In this document: one piece after another, positions 8,299 to 15,824 of the stretch
Layout of the letters: every line of letters starts with the position of its first letter
How positions within the stretch are numbered: the first letter of the stretch is position 1
NCBI RefSeq assembly: GCF_016758115.1
Contig: NZ_WIVG01000010.1
Span: 1-42,470, forward strand
Direction: 5' to 3'
Length of the DNA: 42,470 nt
Source of the DNA: Lactococcus garvieae
GTDB taxonomy: Bacteria > Bacillota > Bacilli > Lactobacillales > Streptococcaceae
Position numbers and translations under genes: made by a program
Notes under the pieces: generated by a model
Databases searched by the model: none
Told to the model about the DNA's origin: nothing
The model's input: only the letters and a program-made list of their open reading frames with translations

Positions 8299-8490
8299 TG
8301 TTCTAGACTAATTTTTCTAGGAAAAATAATATCAGAGAGAGTGATGCTGGAGCTTTTGGAAAATTGCTTTTAGTCTTATAAGTATCTACATGTTTTAAAG
8401 TCTGCTGTGGCCTTTCATCCAGTAAAAGTTGTGAGTCGTAAGCTTTAGACTTCCAGACCTTACGTCATGTACATTGACAGAGTATTGAAG

Positions 8491-8519
8491 TTTTGATTTG
8501 TGATTTTTGATGATATAAT
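8491..8519 (+). promoter_or_regulatory. Promoter of the VanZ-RDD gene
   Basis: Extended -10 TG-A-TATAAT (8511-8519) with a weak -35 TTTTGA at 17 bases. The ATG follows 31 bases later behind AAAAAAGGA. Confidence 0.6.
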
Positions 8520-8549
8520 GAGGTTAAAATGAATTAAAAAAGGATTCTT

Positions 8550-9590
8550 ATGCTGTCTTATCTCCATGCTATCCAAATTGGTGTACTGCTTTTCTTTATT
8601 TTCTTCCTGATCAGCCTCATCCCTTATATGATTGTTCAATATCGGAAGTACGGCCGAGTTAACCCTTGGCGTTTTTTCGTTAATTTTTCATTCATACTTT
8701 ATCTGGTTTGTGCCTATGCGATGACGATTTTTCCACTGCCAAATGTAGAACAAGTGGCGCAGATGACGGGACCAAAGCAAAATCTTGTTCCTCTTGAGTT
8801 TGTGCGTCAGTTTATAGCTTACAATCCTCTAGAATTAAGTGACAAGAGTACATGGATCTTGGCGTTGAAAGCTCCAACATTTATTCAGCCCTTTTTCAAC
8901 TTATTATTAACGCTGCCTTTTGGGATATATTTGCGCTATCTGTTTAAGAGAAGTTTTTCTCAATCCTTTGTTTTGAGCTTTCTCTTGACCTTGTCCTTTG
9001 AGTTTTTGCAACGCTCTGCCCTTTTTGGACTGTATCCTCGCCCTTATCGGCTTTTCGATGTGGATGATCTCCTGCTTAATACAGCTGGGAGCTTGATAGG
9101 GTTTGGGATAGCCTGCTTACTTGTGAAAGTTTTACCAGACTTAGATATACAGCAGCCAGTTCCTGTTCAAGTCGGTATGATACGGCGTAGTATTGCTTTC
9201 GGTGTGGATATTATCTTGATGGAAATTATAGCAGCTTTTGTTCCCCATTTTTATATGGCGTTGCTCATAGTTTTTGTAGCAGTTCCTCTGCTTTTTAGAG
9301 GAACTTTTGGTCAAAAACTGCTCAAAATAAAAATAGAAGCTGGTCGTATAAATATTTTTATCCGACAACTCTTATTTCTGGTCAATTTTGGGATTTTAGG
9401 ACTTTTAGGCTATTACCTTCAACGCTCGGGCTATGTAGCAGAAAATGAACTGGGACAAAACTTTTTGCTGATTACTCTTTGCTTGATACTTTTAATGCTA
9501 CCAACGATAGACCTGCTTTTTTCTGCTCTGTCACGTAGGCAAAAGCTGTGGTATGAGCGCCTAAGCCGAACAGAACTTCGTGCAAAATGA
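8550..9590 (+). CDS. VanZ-RDD fusion membrane protein
   Basis: Membrane protein of 346 residues built from two domains. Residues about 1-195 are VanZ-like: four to five helices with the conserved MTIFPLPN, a loop ending in a further helix and FDVDDLLLNTAGSLIGF. Residues about 210-340 are an RDD domain: MIRRSIAFGVDIILMEIIAAF with the Arg and Asp of the family, then GTFGQKLLKIKI and helices to the end. VanZ homologues alter resistance to glycopeptides/lipoglycopeptides in some Gram-positives. No antibiotic resistance operon is nearby, so it is probably a housekeeping envelope protein. Its own promoter precedes it. Confidence 0.82.
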   Translation: MLSYLHAIQIGVLLFFIFFLISLIPYMIVQYRKYGRVNPWRFFVNFSFILYLVCAYAMTIFPLPNVEQVAQMTGPKQNLVPLEFVRQFIAYNPLELSDKSTWILALKAPTFIQPFFNLLLTLPFGIYLRYLFKRSFSQSFVLSFLLTLSFEFLQRSALFGLYPRPYRLFDVDDLLLNTAGSLIGFGIACLLVKVLPDLDIQQPVPVQVGMIRRSIAFGVDIILMEIIAAFVPHFYMALLIVFVAVPLLFRGTFGQKLLKIKIEAGRINIFIRQLLFLVNFGILGLLGYYLQRSGYVAENELGQNFLLITLCLILLMLPTIDLLFSALSRRQKLWYERLSRTELRAK

Positions 9591-9601
9591 TGGAACTCCT
9601 G

Positions 9602-9801
9602 TAGCTTGGTAAAAAGCATAACTGGCAACTGCTTATTTTCTCCTTCTTTTGTGTTGAGCTAGGCGGTTTTGTGGCTTCTTTCATACCCATGTTTCCTGTT
9701 CCATTGTCAGGTAAGGCAAAGTGAGGAGATTACGATATCTATTATCTCGGATATTGCAGTCACTTTTCTTTGGCATTGGTACAAGCGTACAGATAAGTAA
9801 C
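9602..9801 (+). pseudogene. Possible membrane-protein remnant
   Basis: The frame reads LGKKHNWQLLIFSFFCVELGG then FVASFIPMFPVPLSGKAK before a stop at about 9723, with no start codon or ribosome binding site. A neighbouring frame continues with EEITISIISDIAVTFLWHWY to a stop at about 9801. This looks like the hydrophobic C-terminal part of a membrane protein broken by a frameshift. Family not recognised; chance open sequence cannot be excluded. Confidence 0.3.
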
Positions 9802-9846
9802 ATGGACAGGTTGAACCACAGGACGTGCTTTTAATAAGTGTAAACG

Positions 9847-9877
9847 ATCCCCAAGTTGCGGCGAAGAACTTGGGGAT
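9847..9877. terminator. Terminator-like hairpin
   Basis: Perfect 11-bp stem ATCCCCAAGTT / AACTTGGGGAT with a 9-base loop. The downstream T run is short, so termination is probable but not certain. It may once have ended the broken gene before it. Confidence 0.5.
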
Positions 9878-9971
9878 TTATGTATCATTCGATATTGAGT
9901 AGCTTACATTATAGATGTCTTGGTTGTTAAGGCATGTGATGACAGAAAAAAGTGAACTTGGCTAGAGCTGA

Positions 9972-10147
9972 CTATTGATAGATTTCAATGGTCTTTTTGA
10001 TTTCTTCCTTAGCAGCAATAAGTTTCTCATTAGGATTAGCGAAGTTTTTTATAGGAAATTCTTTCAAAATATCAAGGTATTTCAACTCAGAAGCTGAGGA
10101 AGTGATTTTATCGATGTCAACATTCACTTTGTGAAATTTACACCCTC
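9972..10147 (-). pseudogene. Decayed C-terminal gene fragment
   Basis: On the minus strand an open run of about 58 codons encodes a well-formed hydrophilic C terminus (contains NVDIDKITSSASELKYLD and ends EIKKTIEIYQ then stop). There is no start. Further upstream the other frames hold more coding-like pieces (GTAEGAEGVNFTK; FNEFQPKQSKK), consistent with at least two frameshifts. The promoter of the LCP gene lies at the beginning of this remnant. Family not recognised. Confidence 0.45.
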
Positions 10148-10253
10148 AGCGCCTTCAGCTGTACCTTTTTACTCTGTTTGGGTTGAAATTCATTGAAGGT
10201 TGTTTAATAGGCATTCTCACAGATAACTCTATAGGGGGCTTTGTGGTAGGCAG

Positions 10254-10282
10254 TTGACATTATTTGTGGAGTATGGTGTAAT
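10254..10282 (+). promoter_or_regulatory. Promoter of the LCP gene
   Basis: Consensus -35 TTGACA (10254-10259), 17-base spacer, -10 TGTAAT (10277-10282). The predicted transcription start (about 10289) is only 2-4 bases before the ATG at 10292. Confidence 0.75.
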
Positions 10283-10291
10283 AGACAGGTA

Positions 10292-11650
10292 ATGAAAGAT
10301 AATAGACAAAAACGCTTTGAATATCTAAAAGCAAACAAGGCTTATTTAAGCGAACGTGAAAAACAAGAATACTATGAGTTGCTTCAAGAGCTTAAGGGTT
10401 TCCAAGCTTTTGAGGAAGAATATCTTGCAGATATGGAGGAGGAACGAACTGTTTCTGAATCTCCGTCTTTTGAAAGTCGGAGTAGAGCGAGGCGCTCAAC
10501 AGGGGCTAAGTCTCCTTTAACTTCTGGGCGTCAAGGCAGGAAGAAAACAGAAACGCCAAACGTAGCTGACTCTGAAACAGAAGAAGTGCCCAGAAAGCCG
10601 AAAAAAAAGAAAAGCTGGTTGAAGCGTATTTTCTTTGCTTTACTTGCTCTCCTCTTAGTTATGGTAGGCTTCTTCATTTATGGCTATCAGCGAGGCATTA
10701 GTCGTGAAGGAGGTGCGATTAAGGCGGAACAGTTTCATGGTGCGGGGAATTCAGACGGTTCTGTGAACATTCTTCTCCTAGGTGCAGACCAACGCCCAGG
10801 ACAAAGCTCTGACGTGGCGCATTCAGACAGTATCATGGTCTTAAACATCGGTAGAAGTGGCAAGATGCAGTTGGTAAGTTTCATGCGCGACACTCTGGTG
10901 AATATTCCTGGCGTTGGTGATGCCAGTCAAGGACCAAATATGAAACTCAATGCAGCCTTTACTATAGGGGAGCAAAATGAGAATCAAGGTGTAGAGTTAG
11001 TGCGTCAAACATTGCAGCAAAACTTTGGTATCAATGCTAAATATTATGCTGTGGTCGACTTTTCAAGCTTTGCAACGGTGATCGACTCTTTATTCCCAGG
11101 TGGTGTACAGATTGATGCCAAGTTCTCTACAATCAATGGACAGAACTTTGACGAAGTTCCCGTGCCTGATGATCTGGCTGAAACTGAAGGTATGGCTCCC
11201 AATGATAGGAAGCTTAGTGCTGAAGAGGCGGCAGCCTTGGGTTATCCCGATGGTGGTGGTATCTTTATGATGATTAAGCAAGGCCCGCAACGTATGAACG
11301 GTCGTACGCTTTTGAACTATGCGCGTTTCCGCCATGATGATCAAGGCGACTTTGGGCGTGTTCAACGTCAACAGCAGGTGCTGGAAACTCTGACATCAAA
11401 AATGAAAAATCCATTAACTCTGTTCACAGGGGCGAGTGCTTTAGGAACAGCACGCGCCGTAACCATGACCAACTTGCCTAATACTTTTCTCTTAACGAAA
11501 GTTTTACCTGCGATGTTTGGAGGAGTAGAAACTACAACGATTCCAGATGATAATGACTGGCAGACAGCTTATGATATGTATGGGGGCTCTGGTCTCTTAA
11601 TTGATATGGACAAGTATAGTGCTAAGGCAAAAGACATTCTGGGACAATAG
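10292..11650 (+). CDS. LytR-CpsA-Psr (LCP) family cell-wall ligase
   Basis: LCP enzymes attach polyprenyl-linked glycopolymers such as teichoic acids or capsule to peptidoglycan. The 452 residues comprise a charged cytoplasmic N terminus (1-109, including a KANKAYLSEREKQEY stretch), one membrane helix (about 110-132) and an extracellular LCP domain from about residue 152 (NILLLGADQRPGQ, the conserved SFMRDTLVNIPG, LNYARFRHDDQGDFGRVQRQQ). The conserved arginines and aspartates are present, so it should be active. The N-terminal extension fits lactococcal homologues, supporting this start although only a weak AGG precedes it and the promoter implies a near-leaderless mRNA. Ended by its own terminator. 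Confidence 0.93.
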   Translation: MKDNRQKRFEYLKANKAYLSEREKQEYYELLQELKGFQAFEEEYLADMEEERTVSESPSFESRSRARRSTGAKSPLTSGRQGRKKTETPNVADSETEEVPRKPKKKKSWLKRIFFALLALLLVMVGFFIYGYQRGISREGGAIKAEQFHGAGNSDGSVNILLLGADQRPGQSSDVAHSDSIMVLNIGRSGKMQLVSFMRDTLVNIPGVGDASQGPNMKLNAAFTIGEQNENQGVELVRQTLQQNFGINAKYYAVVDFSSFATVIDSLFPGGVQIDAKFSTINGQNFDEVPVPDDLAETEGMAPNDRKLSAEEAAALGYPDGGGIFMMIKQGPQRMNGRTLLNYARFRHDDQGDFGRVQRQQQVLETLTSKMKNPLTLFTGASALGTARAVTMTNLPNTFLLTKVLPAMFGGVETTTIPDDNDWQTAYDMYGGSGLLIDMDKYSAKAKDILGQ

Positions 11651-11663
11651 TTTGAGAAGAAAG

Positions 11664-11700
11664 AAAAAGCATTCGGCTTCAAAAGCTGAACGCTTTTTTT
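11664..11700 (+). terminator. Terminator after the LCP gene
   Basis: Stem AAAAAGCATTCGGCTT / AAGCTGAACGCTTTTT with a 3-base loop, one mismatch and a G-T pair, followed by more T residues. Confidence 0.85.
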
Positions 11701-11822
11701 GAGCTTGAAATAGTTGTGGCTAAAGGCTAGGACACGTAGAGTTTATTTTTTTATCCGGTTATTTTCTCATCAAACACTCATTTCATTTGACCTTTTTTTT
11801 TATACTATAGACTCAGAAAGTA

Positions 11823-11874
11823 AACGTAACATTAGAAATTGTTTTGTAATAAAAAAGAATCTGCACGTTACGTT
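11823..11874 (+). repeat. Inverted repeat in the leader of the secreted DUF6273-like gene
   Basis: AACGTAAC (11823-11830) and GTTACGTT (11867-11874) form a perfect 8-bp inverted repeat 36 bases apart. The right arm directly abuts the ribosome binding site AAAGGAGGAG. It could be an RNA stem next to the translation start, or paired operator half sites. A possible -10 (TATACT, 11801-11806) lies just upstream. Confidence 0.5.
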
Positions 11875-11887
11875 AAAGGAGGAGTTT

Positions 11888-13513
11888 ATGACACCAGAAA
11901 AGAAAAAACGGCGGCAACTGCGCAATTTTGTGCTTCTGTCACTCTTATTGCTCTTGGTAGGCGGGACCTTCGCCTTCCAAGCTTTTAATCAGCGGGCCAT
12001 CAATGACCGGATAAATGAGAATTTCTTTGGAGGACGAGTTCACGATTATTTTGATCGGGACACTGAAAACAAGGACGTTTTCGTTGAAAACTTTGGTGAG
12101 GGTGGAATCATGGCTCGTGTGCGTCTCTCGGAGTTTATGGATATCCAAAGGGCCGGAGAAGCGAATGCCACTCCTGTAGTCGCTGGTAGCACACGGGACA
12201 ATGTAGAAAGTTGGACCAACTTACGACTCAATGCTAACAATATAGCTGAGCGTGTCGGAGACTCAGCTGCTTTTAACCAGTACTCTACATTGACATTTGG
12301 CTGGACACGTCAAGGGGAAACTGCGCCTTGGTACATGCCGACATTTAATCGAGACAATACAGATTTGAGGGTAGCGGCCGCTGGCCATGCGCGTGACTGG
12401 ATCGCGGGAGCTGGAGCGACCGATGGTGTTACCGATGGCGCGACACATCCTGGCGACGGTACAGACGCTTACTGGTCCTCTGGCGACAGCTTTAACAACA
12501 ATTGGCCAATCTGGCCGGGAGAAGAAGCCACACATGATGCAGCTCAAAATCTGCAACAGGACCGTGCCCCTATAACCATGATCCAATGGGCTGCTCTTCC
12601 GCTTGAAGACAGGGTAGGAAACTTTTGGGTTATTGACCATCAGACAGGCTGGGCTTATTGGGCCAATGTCTTGCAGTCAGGTGAAGCAACATCTTACTTG
12701 TTAGATGCGGCTGAGATGACGTCAGCAGCAAAGGATATCTCTGGGCAATATTACTATGGGATTCACGTAGACAGTCAGCTGGTGAGTCCGGATCACAGAA
12801 GTGAGTTTATGAGCATGGATGATGAACCGCTTTGGCATAGTCCCCACTTGCTTGACTTTCTGGAATCGGTTGCCAATGGCGTTGATCTAGGTTCCATTGA
12901 AGACTTGCCTGCTCACGAAGTTGACTTTACGACGATGCGTCCGGGTCAGATCTTTACCATGGAAGGCGAACAATACCGTTATTTGGAGAACATGGGGTCA
13001 GGAAATCACATGATTATCCGAAATCAAGTGTTCCGTAATACACTCCTTACTCAAGAAGATGTTGTCTTTAGTTCATGGTTTGACGGTTTAGACCCAGCGG
13101 TGCAGGCTATGGTCCAACCTGTGCCGAATACCTTTACTACGGGAGCTGTTTCCCCGAATTCGCTTGACTGGGGAGATCTTGACAGGTGGGTACCTACTAA
13201 TCTAGTAAACTATCCTGAAGTTGAAGCTGATGTAACTCAAGTGGATACCTCAGGAACTCCTCGAGCATTTACACTTTCCTTAGCAGATGTGGCGCGTTTA
13301 TCGGGACCTGGTCGTGGTTTTTCTAATCCAGCTGGTCGTGTGGGGCCTGACGATACTTGGTGGCTAATTCGTACCCGTGGAAGTGGTGCAAATCACGTTT
13401 GGAGGGTATATAGAAACCCGCTTTTATTTGGTAGATTTATAGGAGGTGAATTGAACAGCTCTGAAAACGCTGGTGGACTCCGTCCGGCCCTTATCGTCAA
13501 CCCCTCCAACTAA
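11888..13513 (+). CDS. Large secreted protein, TasA/camelysin-like N terminus and DUF6273-like C terminus
   Basis: 541 residues from the ATG at 11888, chosen because a strong AAAGGAGGAG lies 5 bases upstream; the longer frame from 11714 lacks one. The N terminus is basic with a hydrophobic segment (residues about 14-31) followed by GGTFAFQAFNQ, resembling the leader style of TasA/camelysin-type proteins processed by SipW signal peptidase. Residues about 55-85 (NKDVFVENFGEGGIMARVRL) fit that class. The middle is rich in Trp, Asp, Asn and Gly, and the C terminus (DTWWLIRTRGSG..., GGLRPALIV) resembles DUF6273. No LPXTG motif. No sipW gene is in the window. The coding region looks richer in G+C than its neighbours, a hint of transfer. 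Probably extracellular; function unknown. Confidence 0.65.
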   Translation: MTPEKKKRRQLRNFVLLSLLLLLVGGTFAFQAFNQRAINDRINENFFGGRVHDYFDRDTENKDVFVENFGEGGIMARVRLSEFMDIQRAGEANATPVVAGSTRDNVESWTNLRLNANNIAERVGDSAAFNQYSTLTFGWTRQGETAPWYMPTFNRDNTDLRVAAAGHARDWIAGAGATDGVTDGATHPGDGTDAYWSSGDSFNNNWPIWPGEEATHDAAQNLQQDRAPITMIQWAALPLEDRVGNFWVIDHQTGWAYWANVLQSGEATSYLLDAAEMTSAAKDISGQYYYGIHVDSQLVSPDHRSEFMSMDDEPLWHSPHLLDFLESVANGVDLGSIEDLPAHEVDFTTMRPGQIFTMEGEQYRYLENMGSGNHMIIRNQVFRNTLLTQEDVVFSSWFDGLDPAVQAMVQPVPNTFTTGAVSPNSLDWGDLDRWVPTNLVNYPEVEADVTQVDTSGTPRAFTLSLADVARLSGPGRGFSNPAGRVGPDDTWWLIRTRGSGANHVWRVYRNPLLFGRFIGGELNSSENAGGLRPALIVNPSN

Positions 13514-13536
13514 AAAAACGTCAATTGACGTTTTTT
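13513..13536. terminator. Bidirectional terminator, perfect palindrome
   Basis: A 24-base perfect palindrome with half AAAAAACGTCAA, between the convergent secreted-protein gene and malG. It carries T runs on both strands, so it serves both transcripts. Confidence 0.85.
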
Positions 13537-13548
13537 ATTCTGCAATCT

Positions 13549-14403
13549 TTAGCCTTTATCTGCCCCAGCAGTAATGCCGTTCACATAGAATTTCTGCATA
13601 GCGATAAAGAGGATGGTGATAGGGATAGCGATGATGACACATCCTGCAACAAACTGGGTAAAGTTTGTTGCTGAGGAGCCTCTGGAGTTGGTCATCATGT
13701 TTTGCAGACCATAAGCAATAGTCCGTGACTTAGGATCTCCTCCACCTAAGATAACACTGGCAAAGAGGAAGTCTAGCCAAGGTGCGATGAAGGCAGTAAG
13801 AGAGGTGTAAACAATCATAGGTTTTGAGAGTGGCAAGGTAATTTTAGTGAAAATTTGCCACTTTGTTGCACCATCAATAACAGCGGCCTCATCAATAGAT
13901 GCTGGAATTGTGTCAAGGAAGCCTTTGAAAATGTAAAAGCCTAGACCAGAACCGCCGATATAAACTAAGGTTAATCCTGCCAAGTTGGTCATGTCGAAAG
14001 ACTTGAGGATGTAATAGAGGGCAATCATGGCCATGATACCAGGGAACATCCCAAGGATGAGAGCCAGCTGGAGGAAGGGCTTACGTAGCTTGAAGCGTAA
14101 ACGGGAGAGTGCGTAGGACATGGCAGTGGTGATTAATGTATTTACCACTGCACAGATAACAGCGATGACAAGGGTGTTGATAAGCCAGTTGCCGTAAGGA
14201 TAAACAGGGTTGTTAAAGATACCTATAAAGTTATCGAGTGTCCATTGTTGTGGGATGAAGGTTGAAACAAATCCTGTGTTATTTTTTGAGAAGCTGGTTA
14301 AGATAATCCAAATAATCGGGAAAATCCAGATAATTGCCAGCAAGGTTAGGATAACATATCTTAAGGCCAAAGAAGCCTGACGTTGGCGTTTATATGATTT
14401 CAT
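13549..14403 (-). CDS. malG: Maltodextrin ABC permease MalG
   Basis: Inner permease subunit of the maltose/maltodextrin importer, 284 residues. Six membrane helices and the cytoplasmic EAA loop that contacts the ATPase (DEAAVIDGATKWQIF...LPLSKP). The start is placed at the ATG at 14403-14401 (MKSYKRQRQ), one base after the malF stop, because AAGGAGGG lies 5 bases before it; a longer in-frame start at 14424 would overlap malF and lacks such a site. Last gene of malEFG. Confidence 0.95.
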   Translation of the reverse strand: MKSYKRQRQASLALRYVILTLLAIIWIFPIIWIILTSFSKNNTGFVSTFIPQQWTLDNFIGIFNNPVYPYGNWLINTLVIAVICAVVNTLITTAMSYALSRLRFKLRKPFLQLALILGMFPGIMAMIALYYILKSFDMTNLAGLTLVYIGGSGLGFYIFKGFLDTIPASIDEAAVIDGATKWQIFTKITLPLSKPMIVYTSLTAFIAPWLDFLFASVILGGGDPKSRTIAYGLQNMMTNSRGSSATNFTQFVAGCVIIAIPITILFIAMQKFYVNGITAGADKG

Positions 14404-14404
14404 T

Positions 14405-15754
14405 TTAGCCCTCCTTAAAAGCATTTGTACGACGGTAAGCGATCAGAGAAACTGTAGCGGAGATGATAAAGATGATGATACCGATAGCAGAGGCGATGTT
14501 GTAACTTGGGATAGACTTCATGGTTAAGTTATAAAGCCAAGTAATCAACAAGTCTGTTGACCCTGCTTGGAAGTATTCCGCATTCAGTGGTCCCCCCCCT
14601 GTTAGGAGGAAAATGACGTTGAAGTTGTTAATGTTCCCGATAAACTGTTGAATCAAAGCGGGTGTCATAACAAATAAAATTTGTGGGAATGTAATCGAAC
14701 GGAAGATATGGAAGCTGTTAGCTCCATCAATCTTGGCTGCTTCAATCTGATCCTGCGGTAAATTTTGAATAATCGCTGTTGAAATTAACATGGATACAGG
14801 GATACCGACCCACATGTTGACGCCGATAACGGAAATCTTAGCCAGCAAAGAGTCCATCAAAAATGGAATAGGATGATCGATGAGCCCGATACTTTGGAGC
14901 CAGCTGTTCAATGGTCCGTTATTGTCCAAGAACATATTCATCATCAAGAGAGAGACGAAAGAAGGAACGGCCATGACAATCACAAAAATCGTGCGCCAGA
15001 AAGCTTTGAATTTAATACCTGAGGACTCAATGAGCAAGGCAAGTAAAACACCGAAGAAGAAAGTTGTAGCTGTAGCTGCAACTGCCCAGAAGAGTGTCCA
15101 GCCTAAAACAGGGAAGAAAGTTCCAGCGATATTACCGGTAATGATTTGACCAAAGGAAGCAAAACCAGTCCAAGAAAAGCCAATAGGATGCTCTTGGTTG
15201 AAGTTAGTAAAGGCGATGGTGATCATGAAGAGCAGAGGTGCAATCGTGAAGACTAAGATACCAAGTACAGGTATAGCCATCAACGTATACTGGAGACGGC
15301 TATCCAAAAGTGTTGCCAGGTCTTCACGAGTCGTTGGGATATGTTCTCCGTCACGGTTTAAGGCATAAAGATGACGTGTTGAACGTAGGCTTGTGACGTA
15401 GATGACAGCGAACATCGCGATGAAAACCAGTGCCATTACGCCGAAAAGGAGAATGAGCATCGAGTTATCAGGTTGCTGTGTAACATAAATCTGGCGTGCT
15501 TCATCAAAAACGACTTGTTTTGTCTTAACGTGTCCTAGACTACTCAAAAGACTAATTGCGCTTATACCATTGAAAATAAGCCAGAAGAGAAAGACAAATT
15601 CAATAATAAGAAAGATAAGGCCTTTAAGCCATTGCTTATTTTTCAGTTGAGCCAAACCCATAATGAAGAAACTAAGCTTGGTGAAAATATCACCTTCACG
15701 CCATACTTCTTTATATGTTGCCTCAGGAGATGGTTTAATTTTCTTTTTAAACAT
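14405..15754 (-). CDS. malF: Maltodextrin ABC permease MalF
   Basis: Partner permease of 449 residues. The first about 150 residues form additional N-terminal helices and a basic loop; the transport core follows from about 150 with the EAA motif IEAAKIDGANSFHIFRSITFPQ. It dimerises with MalG to form the pore for sugar delivered by MalE. The gene begins 70 bases after malE, with an attenuating hairpin in the gap, and couples directly to malG. Confidence 0.95.
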   Translation of the reverse strand: MFKKKIKPSPEATYKEVWREGDIFTKLSFFIMGLAQLKNKQWLKGLIFLIIEFVFLFWLIFNGISAISLLSSLGHVKTKQVVFDEARQIYVTQQPDNSMLILLFGVMALVFIAMFAVIYVTSLRSTRHLYALNRDGEHIPTTREDLATLLDSRLQYTLMAIPVLGILVFTIAPLLFMITIAFTNFNQEHPIGFSWTGFASFGQIITGNIAGTFFPVLGWTLFWAVAATATTFFFGVLLALLIESSGIKFKAFWRTIFVIVMAVPSFVSLLMMNMFLDNNGPLNSWLQSIGLIDHPIPFLMDSLLAKISVIGVNMWVGIPVSMLISTAIIQNLPQDQIEAAKIDGANSFHIFRSITFPQILFVMTPALIQQFIGNINNFNVIFLLTGGGPLNAEYFQAGSTDLLITWLYNLTMKSIPSYNIASAIGIIIFIISATVSLIAYRRTNAFKEG

Positions 15755-15773
15755 AAATTTTACCCTTTTTTAT

Positions 15774-15811
15774 ATAAAAAATAAGAGGATTAGGATGAGC
15801 CCAATCCCCTT
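15774..15811 (-). terminator. Attenuator-type terminator between malE and malF
   Basis: On the minus strand AAGGGGATTGGG / CCTAATCCTCTT (12-bp stem with two G-T pairs, 5-base loop) followed by ATTTTTTATA. It should let the binding protein be made in excess over the permeases. Confidence 0.8.
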
Positions 15812-15824
15812 AGAGTTAATTAAA

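Larger units (their letters stand above)
8197..8549. other. Intergenic region after cmk
   Basis: Holds the cmk terminator (8230-8298) and the promoter of the VanZ-RDD gene (8491-8519). The middle, about 8300-8490, shows no open frame, repeat or RNA structure that I can support. Confidence 0.5.
9591..10291. other. 700-base region with apparent gene remnants
   Basis: No intact gene. It holds a plus-strand membrane-protein-like open run (9606-9722), a terminator-like hairpin (9847-9877), a minus-strand coding-like remnant (9972-10147) and the promoter of the LCP gene (10254-10282). The remnants suggest deletion or decay of older genes. Confidence 0.45.

Noticed and set aside
11714-11887. N-terminal extension of the secreted DUF6273-like protein
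   Set aside because: It contains the likely promoter and the inverted repeat, lacks a ribosome binding site, and the start at 11888 has a near-perfect one.
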